NCBI GenBank assembly: GCA_947371715.1
Contig: CANBQQ010000219.1
Span: 1 to 5,909, forward strand
Source: Flavipsychrobacter stenotrophus
GTDB taxonomy: Bacteria; Bacteroidota; Bacteroidia; Chitinophagales; Chitinophagaceae
DNA: 5,909 nucleotides
Direction: 5' to 3'
Within the stretch, counting starts at the first letter, position 1; each line of letters begins with the position of its first letter. The position numbers and the translations under genes are program-made. This document shows positions 1 to 5,742 of the stretch, piece after piece. The notes beneath the pieces are model-generated. The model made no database searches and had not been told where the DNA came from. It was given only the letters and a program-made list of their open reading frames with translations.

Positions 1-75
1 GTCCTGCTCAGTTGATTGCGGATAAAAGGTAGATGCCTGTGCGGCAGCTGTTGGTTTATTTACAGTCTTTGACAT
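1..75 (-). CDS. N-terminal fragment of an unidentified protein (runs off left edge)
   Basis: An open frame on the minus strand starts with ATG at 75-73 and stays open to the window edge, giving 25 residues that begin MSKTVNKPTAAAQ. The segment is polar, rich in Ala, Thr, Ser and Gln, and has no hydrophobic core, so it is not a signal peptide. It looks like a disordered N-terminal tail of a cytoplasmic protein. No family can be named from so few residues. The gene would be divergent from mutS, with the repeat-containing region between them. No clear Shine-Dalgarno or TAnnTTTG box lies upstream on this strand. The call rests only on the open frame and the plausible start, so a chance ORF remains possible. 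Confidence 0.45.
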   Translation of the reverse strand, partial: MSKTVNKPTAAAQASTFYPQSTEQD

Positions 76-110
76 AACTGCGTGAAGATACAAAACCCGT
101 TGGTTTAATA

Positions 111-165
111 GGTTAAATGGGTAAAAAGTTAAAAGGGTAAAGGGTTAAAGAGTTAAAGGTTAATA
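111..165. repeat. Degenerate AT-rich short tandem repeat (GGGTTAAA-like units)
   Basis: This stretch is built from about seven imperfect 7-9 nt units of the form (G)GGTTAAA or GGGTAAA, with almost no C on the plus strand. Examples are GGTTAAAT at 111, GGGTAAA at 135, GGGTTAAA at 142 and GAGTTAAA at 150. It forms the left AT-rich flank of the intergenic element. GTAAAAAGT at 121-129 has an exact reverse complement in the right flank at 337-345 and again at 358-366. Its function is unknown. It could be low-complexity drift by slippage rather than a selected element. Confidence 0.6.
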
Positions 166-234
166 AGGCAAAAAGTAGTTCGGGGATTTTAATAAATAGG
201 AAATAGATAATGTGTCTCGGATTTGGTACATAGC

Positions 235-326
235 AGGTCATTGCGCCGTAGGTGCAAAAGGTCTGTAGCCAACAAACCCCACCCAAACCCGGCGGCCCGT
301 AGGGCCACAACTATATCGGGCGTGGT
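235..326. repeat. REP-like extragenic element with two GTA-loop hairpins
   Basis: Two stem-loops share the core CCGTAGG. The first has a 7-bp stem, TTGCGCC at 241-247 pairing with GGTGCAA at 251-257 (one G-U pair), around loop GTA. The second has a 5-bp stem, GGCCC at 294-298 with GGGCC at 302-306, also around loop GTA. A basal stem can enclose the second hairpin (CCAC 279-282 with GTGG 322-325, and CCCG 288-291 with CGGG 317-320). AGGTC occurs at 235-239 and 259-263, and a third GTAG at 265-268. GTAG-marked short palindromes are characteristic of REP sequences mobilised by RAYT (Y1 transposase-like) proteins, although there GTAG normally lies beside the stem. I recall similar sequence being dispersed in Bacteroidota genomes, but could not check this. 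No transposase gene is present, so any element here would be non-autonomous. Confidence 0.55.
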
Positions 327-335
327 ATCATAACA

Positions 336-377
336 CACTTTTTACTTTTAAGTTATCACTTTTTACTTTTTAAAGTT
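336..377. repeat. Two tandem copies of a 21-bp AT-rich repeat
   Basis: CACTTTTTACTTTT occurs exactly at 336-349 and again at 357-370, a period of 21 bp. The remainders of the two units (AAGTTAT and TAAAGTT) are similar but not identical. The repeat is nearly pure pyrimidine plus A and is partly complementary to the left AT-rich arm (ACTTTTTAC against GTAAAAAGT), so the two arms bracket the hairpin element in inverted orientation. Each unit holds TACTTTTA or TACTTTTT, one base short of the Bacteroidota -7 box TAnnTTTG, which may be coincidence in such T-rich DNA. Confidence 0.6.
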
Positions 378-433
378 TTCCACACCGCTCTCACAACTGT
401 ATATCGTCTTCCGCATCTCCGCCATATAAAAAT

Positions 434-441
434 TACATTTG
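434..441 (+). promoter_or_regulatory. Putative -7 box (TAnnTTTG) of mutS
   Basis: TACATTTG is an exact match to the Bacteroidota sigma-ABfr -7 consensus TAnnTTTG and ends five bases before the mutS ATG. Transcription would begin at or next to the start codon and give a leaderless mRNA. No TTG lies at the expected -33 distance (around 410-418), which weakens the call. No purine-rich Shine-Dalgarno is visible before the ATG either, so a leaderless start is compatible with the sequence. A promoter further upstream is the main alternative. Confidence 0.35.
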
Positions 442-446
442 CGGTA

Positions 447-3071
447 ATGGCAAAGGAGAAATCAACGGAGACCCCGTTAATGAAGCAGCACAACGAGATC
501 AAGGCAAAGTATCCCGATGCTATTTTATTGTTCAGGGTAGGCGATTTTTATGAGACTTTTGGTGAAGATGCTATCGTGTCATCACGGGTATTGGGTATCA
601 CCCTTACCAAGCGCAGCAAAGACTCTGCCAGCGCCATAGAGTTGGCGGGCTTCCCGCACCATTCGCTCGATACCTACCTGCACAAGCTGGTAAAGGCGGG
701 TTACAGAGTGGCTATCTGCGACCAACTGGAAGACCCCAAGCTGACCAAGGGTATTGTAAAACGCGGTGTTACCGAACTGGTTACCCCCGGTGTGGCTACC
801 AGCGATAAGCTCCTCGAGAACAGGACCAACAACTTCCTTGCTGCCCTCCACCTTACCGATCATATGTGCGGTGTGGCCTTCCTAGATATTACCACCGGTG
901 AGTTTTATGCCGCCGAGGGCAATATGGAGTATATGGATAAGCTCTTGCAAAGCTTCCAGCCATCAGAGGTCATCCTGTCCAAGGCGCAGGTAAAAAGGTT
1001 CAAGGAGCACTTTGATACCAAGGTATACACCTTCCATATGGAAGACTGGATATTTAAGGAGCAATATACCTACGACCTCATGTTGCAGCATTTTCAGACC
1101 ATCTCTTTGAAAGGATTTGGTATTGAAGATATGCGCAGCGCGATAGTGGCTTGTGGGGTTGCACTGCATTACCTTAAGGATACAGAACACTCTTACCTGC
1201 AGCACATCAACACGCTACAGCGCATAGTTGCCGATGAGTTTGTGTGGATGGATAGGTTCACCATCCGCAACCTTGAGTTGCTGAATAGCGGCTACGAGCA
1301 GGGAGCATCATTGCTCAATGCTATAGACCATACCCACACGCCAATGGGGGCCAGGCTCATGAAGCGGTGGATGATATTCCCGCTATTCGACCTGCATCGC
1401 ATAGAACAGCGTATGAACCTGGTGAGCCACTTCATATTGGAGCAAGATCTCAATCATGCGCTAATGACATTGGTAAAACAGATAGGCGACGTAGAGCGAT
1501 TGATAGGTAAAATACCGCTGAAGAAAGCCAATCCGCGTGAGGTATTGCAACTGGCCAAAAGCTTGAAGTTCATGGAAGATATTCGTGAACTGTGCATCAA
1601 AAGCGACAATGAGTCCCTAGGTAGACTGGTACAGATATTACAGCCATTGTCTGACCTGCGTAAGCGCATAATGGAGACTATAGTAGATGATGCACCGGTA
1701 CTGGTGAGCAAGGGTGGGGCCATTAGAGAAGGTATCCATACTGAGCTGGACCACCTGCGCAAGATATCGCGTAGTGGCAAAGATTACCTGCTACAGATAC
1801 AACAGGAGGAATCTACAAAGACAGGTATATCCTCATTGAAGGTATCTTACAATAATGTATTTGGCTACTACCTTGAAGTGACCCACACGCACAAAGACAA
1901 AGTGCCCGCAGAATGGATAAGGAAACAAACCCTGGCCAATGCAGAGCGTTACATAACCCCCGAACTTAAAGAATACGAAGAAAAGATACTAGGTGCGGAG
2001 GAAAAGATATTGGCCATTGAAATGGATCTCTACCAGCAGTTACTGGCAGGCATAGAACCCTTCATCGCACCTATACAAACCAATGCAAATATCGTAGCCC
2101 AGTTAGACTGTCTCTTGTGTTTTGCTAACAACGCCATCACCTATAATTACCACAGGCCTACTTTGGTAATGGACCCGATACTTGAAATAAAGGAAGGTAG
2201 GCACCCGGTAATTGAACAACGCCTGCCACCGGGTGAATCTTACATCGCTAATGATATTACACTCGATAAGACAGACCAGCAGGTGATCATCCTTACCGGT
2301 CCCAATATGAGTGGTAAGAGCGCCTTACTCAGGCAGACCGCTATCATCACTCTTATGGCGCACATGGGTAGTTTTGTGCCGGCTACTTCAGCTACAATAG
2401 GACTGACCGATAAAATATTTACCCGTGTAGGTGCATCAGATAATCTGAGTGGTGGCGAGAGTACCTTTATGGTGGAGATGAATGAAACCGCTTCAATCAT
2501 CAATAACATTACTGAACGCAGCCTTATTCTGTTAGATGAAATAGGCCGCGGCACAAGTACCTACGATGGTATATCTATTGCCTGGTCTATTGTTGAGCAT
2601 CTGCACAATAGTGCTACCAAGCCAAAGACATTGTTTGCAACCCATTACCACGAGTTGAATGAGTTGGAGAACCAATTGCCAAGAGTAAAGAACTACCATA
2701 TCACACACAAGGAAACCGCCAATAAGGTGATCTTCCTGCGTAAGATGGCACCGGGCGGTAGTCGTCATAGCTTTGGTATTCAGGTAGCCCGCATGGCAGG
2801 TATGCCCAATAGCTTGCTTGACAGATCTAATGAAATATTGGCATTGCTCGAAGAGAAGCATGCAGCATCGGGTGGAGGAGAAACATTACAGAAGATAAAG
2901 AATGTAAAGCCTTCACCACAGTATCAACTTAATATATTTGATGGCGTTACAGAAGATATACGCCGCATACAGCAGATGCTGGAAGATACCGATATCAATA
3001 CCCTTACACCTGTCGAGGCTTTGCTTAAGTTAAATGAGCTGAAAGGGATAACGAAATCTTATAAGAAGTAG
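447..3071 (+). CDS. mutS: DNA mismatch repair protein MutS
   Basis: The 874-residue product has the usual MutS length. MutS is the cytoplasmic ATPase that binds mismatches and small loops as a dimer and recruits MutL. The N-terminal mismatch-binding domain has the phenylalanine-wedge motif F34-Y35-E36 (VGDFYETFGEDA), followed by IELAGFPHHSLDTYL and the connector. The core/lever and clamp region spans roughly 260-560. The C-terminal ABC-type ATPase has Walker A GPNMSGKS at 618-625, the signature loop DNLSGGESTFMVEM at 665-678, Walker B LILLDEIGRGTS at 693-704 and the switch histidine H733 in ATHYHEL. QLNIF at 827-831 fits a beta-clamp-binding pentapeptide (QLxLF type). Residues about 846-867 resemble the C-terminal dimerisation helices. 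The ATG at 447 is preferred because family members begin similarly (MAK...ETPLMKQ). No key residue is missing. The TAG stop at 3069-3071 is followed closely by a DUF1905 gene. Confidence 0.98.
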   Translation: MAKEKSTETPLMKQHNEIKAKYPDAILLFRVGDFYETFGEDAIVSSRVLGITLTKRSKDSASAIELAGFPHHSLDTYLHKLVKAGYRVAICDQLEDPKLTKGIVKRGVTELVTPGVATSDKLLENRTNNFLAALHLTDHMCGVAFLDITTGEFYAAEGNMEYMDKLLQSFQPSEVILSKAQVKRFKEHFDTKVYTFHMEDWIFKEQYTYDLMLQHFQTISLKGFGIEDMRSAIVACGVALHYLKDTEHSYLQHINTLQRIVADEFVWMDRFTIRNLELLNSGYEQGASLLNAIDHTHTPMGARLMKRWMIFPLFDLHRIEQRMNLVSHFILEQDLNHALMTLVKQIGDVERLIGKIPLKKANPREVLQLAKSLKFMEDIRELCIKSDNESLGRLVQILQPLSDLRKRIMETIVDDAPVLVSKGGAIREGIHTELDHLRKISRSGKDYLLQIQQEESTKTGISSLKVSYNNVFGYYLEVTHTHKDKVPAEWIRKQTLANAERYITPELKEYEEKILGAEEKILAIEMDLYQQLLAGIEPFIAPIQTNANIVAQLDCLLCFANNAITYNYHRPTLVMDPILEIKEGRHPVIEQRLPPGESYIANDITLDKTDQQVIILTGPNMSGKSALLRQTAIITLMAHMGSFVPATSATIGLTDKIFTRVGASDNLSGGESTFMVEMNETASIINNITERSLILLDEIGRGTSTYDGISIAWSIVEHLHNSATKPKTLFATHYHELNELENQLPRVKNYHITHKETANKVIFLRKMAPGGSRHSFGIQVARMAGMPNSLLDRSNEILALLEEKHAASGGGETLQKIKNVKPSPQYQLNIFDGVTEDIRRIQQMLEDTDINTLTPVEALLKLNELKGITKSYKK

Positions 3072-3083
3072 TGTTCATTGAAA

Positions 3084-3091
3084 AAGGTAGG
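3084..3091 (+). promoter_or_regulatory. Shine-Dalgarno-like site favouring the ATG at 3095
   Basis: AAGGTAGG lies 3-7 bases upstream of the ATG at 3095. This is a recognisable purine-rich ribosome site, in contrast to the other genes in the window. It favours 3095 over the GTG at 3071, which would overlap the final base of the mutS stop codon and whose only upstream context is mutS coding sequence. Confidence 0.5.
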
Positions 3092-3094
3092 TCT

Positions 3095-3574
3095 ATGAAG
3101 CCGCTTGTTGACAAGAAATATTTGCTTGAAAAATACGAAGGCAAGGGTGGCTGGACCTTTGTCCGCATCCCTGAGATCCCAAAAGACAAGAACTCCCGTT
3201 TCAATACTGTTAGGGTAATGGGTACTATAGATGGATTTGAAATAAGCAAGTATCACCTCATGCCCATGGGCGATGGCAATTTATTCTTACCTGTACGAGC
3301 TGAGATCCGCAAGAAGATAAAGAAAGAAGCCGGAGATCACGTGCATGTGATATTGTATATTGACAATGAAGCTTTGGAAATACCCGGTGAGTTTCAGCTT
3401 TGCCTCGAAGACGAACCTGCCGCTTCAAAGTACTTCTACTCCCTTTCTGAAAGCGAAAAGAAGTACTACTTACAATGGATCTATGGTGCTAAGAAAGCAG
3501 ATACCAGATTCAACAGGATAGCCATGGCTATAAACAAGTTGGCCCAAGGGATGAAGGTGTATGAAAAATTATAG
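3095..3574 (+). CDS. DUF1905 and YdeI/OmdA-like domain protein
   Basis: The product is 159 residues from the ATG at 3095. An in-frame GTG at 3071 would add eight residues (MFIEKGRS) and overlap the mutS stop by one base. Residues about 5-90 match the DUF1905 pattern, a small beta-barrel-like domain: GGWTFVRIP, then VRVMGTIDGFEI, LMPMGDGNLFLPVRAEIRK and GDHVHVILYID. Residues about 106-152 match the YdeI/OmdA family C-terminal helical segment: FYSLSESEKKYYLQWIYGAKKADTR, then an RIAMAINKLAQG helix. YdeI/OmdA relatives have been linked to bacteriocin protection or polymyxin susceptibility, but the biochemical role is unknown. There is no signal peptide or membrane segment, so it is probably cytoplasmic. 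The 23-nt gap after mutS and the absence of a promoter or terminator between them suggest one operon. The family call comes from remembered motifs, not a profile search. Confidence 0.85.
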   Translation: MKPLVDKKYLLEKYEGKGGWTFVRIPEIPKDKNSRFNTVRVMGTIDGFEISKYHLMPMGDGNLFLPVRAEIRKKIKKEAGDHVHVILYIDNEALEIPGEFQLCLEDEPAASKYFYSLSESEKKYYLQWIYGAKKADTRFNRIAMAINKLAQGMKVYEKL

Positions 3575-3600
3575 CATTTAAGACTGTGTGTTTGTTTATA

Positions 3601-3628
3601 TTGACTTAATTTAATTTAATTACTTTTG
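3601..3628 (+). promoter_or_regulatory. Bacteroidota-type promoter for the NHL/T9SS gene
   Basis: TTG at 3601-3603 (-33 element) and TACTTTTG at 3621-3628 (exact TAnnTTTG, -7 element) are separated by 17 bases, the spacing expected for the primary sigma factor of Bacteroidota. Transcription would start around 3633-3635 and leave an AT-rich leader of about 23 nt before the ATG at 3657, with no Shine-Dalgarno. Fifteen of the 17 spacer bases are three exact TTAAT units (3606-3620). The promoter separates this gene from the mutS unit. Confidence 0.7.
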
Positions 3629-3656
3629 ATTAGATTATTAAATAAAACTTATTATT

Positions 3657-5585
3657 ATGAAAAGAGCGATTTTGGCAATCTATTTGCTATTTGTCTTGTT
3701 TGAACTTGGGTACTCGGAGCATCTTTTCGCTCAGACAATTACAACTTTTATTGGTACTGGTACCGTGGGTGGTGCAGGTGATGGTGGTATTTCTACTGCT
3801 GCTCAATTACATTACCCGCATGGCTTTTACGTGTCATCGACCGGAGAAAGATATATTAATGATGACGGTTTTCATTCTATCCGAAAAGTTGATGCGGCAG
3901 GTATTATCACCAGAGTAGCGGGAACAGGCATTGGGGGGTATGGTGGAGATGGTGGACCTGCAACCGCCGCAAGTGTTGATCATCCCTTTGACCTTGTCAT
4001 TGATGCATCAGGAAACATTATTTTTACTGATGAACTGAATCATAGGTTACGTAAAATTACCCCGGGAGGTATAATATCAACAATTGCAGGTACAGGTATC
4101 GCCGGATTTTTTGGTGATGGCGGAGCTGCAACTGCGGCAAAACTGAATTGGCCTACCGGTATAGTAATTGATGGGTTAGGAAATATTATTTTCAGTGATC
4201 AATACAATCACAGGATACGAAAAATAACTCCGGCTGGTATTATTTCTACCATAGCCGGCACCGGCACCGTTTCGTTTAGCGGTGATGGAGGTCCCGCAAC
4301 TGCGGCAACGTTCAGCTATCCCAATTTTCTTATCTTAGATAATTCAGGCAATTTAATAGTCACAGATAATGGAAATCATCGGGTAAGAAAGATAGATGCC
4401 ACAACAGGTATTATTACGACTATTATAGGGAACGGCTCAACAACTTATACCGGGGATGGTATGGCAGCAACGGCATCTTCTTTATACTATCCGGGTGGTG
4501 TGGCTGTTGACCCTATTGGAAATATGTATGTTGCCGATAATCTTCATTCCAGGATAAGGAAGGTAAATACATCGGGAATTATAAGTACTGTTGCAGGCAC
4601 TGGAGTCGCCGGCTTTGGTGGTGACGGTGGTCCGGCCACCAGCGCTCTGCTGCATACCACTGTTGATGTTGCATTAGATGCCGCTGGCAACTTATATATA
4701 TCGGATCTAGACAACCATCGTGTAAGAGTTATCTCGGGAATTGCAATATCGACTAACCACGCACCAATATTTACGATCGATGGTACCGGTTTCCTCAATG
4801 TTTGCCAAAACTCTTCATTGAATCCAGTAGGGTTTCTTGATGTAAGTGATGTGGATGCAGGGCAAACAGAAACCTATAGTGTCATTGTAGCTCCATCGCA
4901 CGGTTCTTTGTCTGGTTTTCCAACATCTGTAACGGCTACAGGAGGTGTGATCAATCCGGTTGGTATCACTTACACGCCTACAGGGCTTTACTACGGCTCA
5001 GACACGTTTACTATTAAGGTATCTGATGGTAGTCTTACGGATACACTTCCATTTCATGTTGATGTTTTTCCGAATACAGCAGGCCTGATCGTTGGACCAG
5101 ATGTTGTGTGCATTGGTGGTTCTATTTCTTTAACCGACTATATAACGGGTGGCATATGGAGTAGTACGAATAATACTTTAGCCACGGTATCTGCTACAGG
5201 AGTTGTGTTGGGTATCGCCGCAGGTGTAGATACTATCAAGTATTCTGTGCCTAATATCTGTAATGCAGGTACGGTGATACACGTTGTAACTGTTCTTACA
5301 CCAGAAGAATGTGCAAAACTTACCGTAAATAATATTGCAACTTCCAATAGCCAACTATCCATATCTCCTAATCCCAATAATGGATCATTTACGCTTAATT
5401 ATGCGGGCAAGACTGATATAAAGATCGTTGTCACAGATATGACCGGCCGTAAGATAGCTGACTACGATATGATGCCTAACAAACAGATGGATATACATTT
5501 GGATGTTGCACCGGGAATTTATTTCTTGTCAGCATTTGACGGTGTTTCAGTGCATACGGTGAAAATGGTTGTGGTGCAAAAATAA
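3657..5585 (+). CDS. Secreted six-NHL-repeat beta-propeller protein with T9SS sorting domain
   Basis: The 642-residue product begins with a Sec signal peptide (MKR, then a hydrophobic stretch of Leu, Ile, Val and Phe), with cleavage likely after A25 (LFA|QT). Residues 28-364 are six NHL repeats of 56-57 residues, consistent with a closed six-bladed propeller. Residues about 369-470 form a cadherin-like domain (GLYYGSDTFTIKVSDG). Residues about 474-547 resemble a bacterial Ig-like (BIG2) domain (LATVSATGVVLGIAAG, C485 and C535). Residues about 566-642 are a type A T9SS sorting domain (SISPNPNNGSFTL, MTGRKI, APGIYFL). The protein is therefore expected to be exported through the outer membrane and released or attached to the cell surface. 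No catalytic motif is visible, so a role in adhesion or in binding glycan or protein is inferred, not shown. It has its own promoter and terminator, so it looks monocistronic. The ATG at 3657 fits the signal peptide. Confidence 0.9.
   Translation: MKRAILAIYLLFVLFELGYSEHLFAQTITTFIGTGTVGGAGDGGISTAAQLHYPHGFYVSSTGERYINDDGFHSIRKVDAAGIITRVAGTGIGGYGGDGGPATAASVDHPFDLVIDASGNIIFTDELNHRLRKITPGGIISTIAGTGIAGFFGDGGAATAAKLNWPTGIVIDGLGNIIFSDQYNHRIRKITPAGIISTIAGTGTVSFSGDGGPATAATFSYPNFLILDNSGNLIVTDNGNHRVRKIDATTGIITTIIGNGSTTYTGDGMAATASSLYYPGGVAVDPIGNMYVADNLHSRIRKVNTSGIISTVAGTGVAGFGGDGGPATSALLHTTVDVALDAAGNLYISDLDNHRVRVISGIAISTNHAPIFTIDGTGFLNVCQNSSLNPVGFLDVSDVDAGQTETYSVIVAPSHGSLSGFPTSVTATGGVINPVGITYTPTGLYYGSDTFTIKVSDGSLTDTLPFHVDVFPNTAGLIVGPDVVCIGGSISLTDYITGGIWSSTNNTLATVSATGVVLGIAAGVDTIKYSVPNICNAGTVIHVVTVLTPEECAKLTVNNIATSNSQLSISPNPNNGSFTLNYAGKTDIKIVVTDMTGRKIADYDMMPNKQMDIHLDVAPGIYFLSAFDGVSVHTVKMVVVQK
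3738..4748 (+). repeat. Six in-frame NHL repeat units (168-171 bp each)
   Basis: The coding units correspond to residues 28-83, 84-139, 140-195, 196-252, 253-308 and 309-364. The shared pattern is I-(S/T)-T-(I/V)-AGTG...GDGG-x-AT-A, then a hydrophobic strand, D-x-x-GN, a second strand, D-x-x-NHR-h-RK(I/V) and GI. GDGG is present in units 1, 2, 3, 4 and 6 and is GDGM in unit 5. NHR is present in units 2, 3, 4 and 6, HSR in unit 5 and HSIR in unit 1. Unit 1 also has GER in place of GN. DNA identity between units is visibly lower than protein similarity, so these are old duplications under protein-level selection, not recent tandem copies. Confidence 0.88.
5352..5582 (+). other. T9SS type A C-terminal sorting domain (coding segment)
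   Basis: This segment encodes residues 566-642. The order is typical of Por secretion-tail domains: a first strand ending in SPNPNNGSFTL, a central IKIVVTDMTGRKI strand-turn, a short D/M-rich loop, then LDVAPGIYFLSAF and a terminal strand VHTVKMVVVQK that ends in lysine. In T9SS organisms this tail directs outer-membrane translocation and is usually removed by the PorU sortase. Its presence implies that the host genome encodes T9SS, which lies outside this window. Confidence 0.88.
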
Positions 5586-5606
5586 ATTTAGAAATCATAG
5601 TTGAAG

Positions 5607-5640
5607 GCGCTAATTGATGCAGATCGGTTAGTGCTTTTTT
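5607..5640 (+). terminator. Intrinsic terminator of the NHL/T9SS gene
   Basis: A 12-bp stem, 5607-5618 (GCGCTAATTGAT) with 5623-5634 (ATCGGTTAGTGC), closes a GCAG tetraloop. It contains three G-U pairs and is followed at once by six T residues (5635-5640), then ATTT. It lies 21 bases after the TAA stop at 5583-5585. There is no T-tract on the other strand, so it should work only in the plus direction. Confidence 0.85.
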
Positions 5641-5742
5641 ATTTGGTGGAGGTTTTTGTTGTGTGTTAGCAATGGTATTCCCTGGCTGTGTTGATTTCTA
5701 TAGAGATGAATTTATGGCGTCACTACATGCAGATTTCACTTT

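Noticed and set aside
93..106. Small palindrome AAACC-CGTT-GGTTT
   Set aside because: The stem is only 5 bp with no T-tract and no repeated partner nearby. It is too weak to call a terminator or operator.
113..310. Minus-strand 65-residue ORF across the intergenic region
   Set aside because: It lies wholly over the AT-rich repeat and hairpin element. Its C-terminal part is translated low-complexity repeat and its N-terminal part is translated hairpin. I recall similar short spurious proteins annotated on dispersed Bacteroidota repeats, which supports a repeat, not a gene.
2457..2466. MutS signature loop reading LSGGES, like an ABC transporter LSGGQ motif
   Set aside because: MutS is itself an ABC-type ATPase and such a variant is expected in this lineage. 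The surrounding STFMVEM and GPNMSGKS motifs are unmistakably MutS.
582..2861. Several minus-strand ORFs of 80-109 residues inside mutS
   Set aside because: They lie antisense to a strongly conserved full-length MutS frame and show no recognisable domain or start signal, so they are frame shadows.
3025..3256. Two overlapping minus-strand ORFs across the mutS/DUF1905 junction
   Set aside because: They are antisense to two well-supported coding frames and have no family resemblance or promoter.
3691..3918. Plus-strand 75-residue ORF in another frame of the NHL gene
   Set aside because: It overlaps the signal peptide and first NHL blade, which are clearly the real frame.
4544..5377. Minus-strand ORFs of 84 and 79 residues within the NHL/T9SS gene
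   Set aside because: They are antisense to recognised NHL, Ig-like and linker sequence, with no motifs of their own.
5641..5742. Possible terminator or small RNA between the NHL gene and the ABC fragment
   Set aside because: No stable hairpin followed by a T-tract was found for the minus-strand gene and there is no promoter-like box. Nothing here can be supported.
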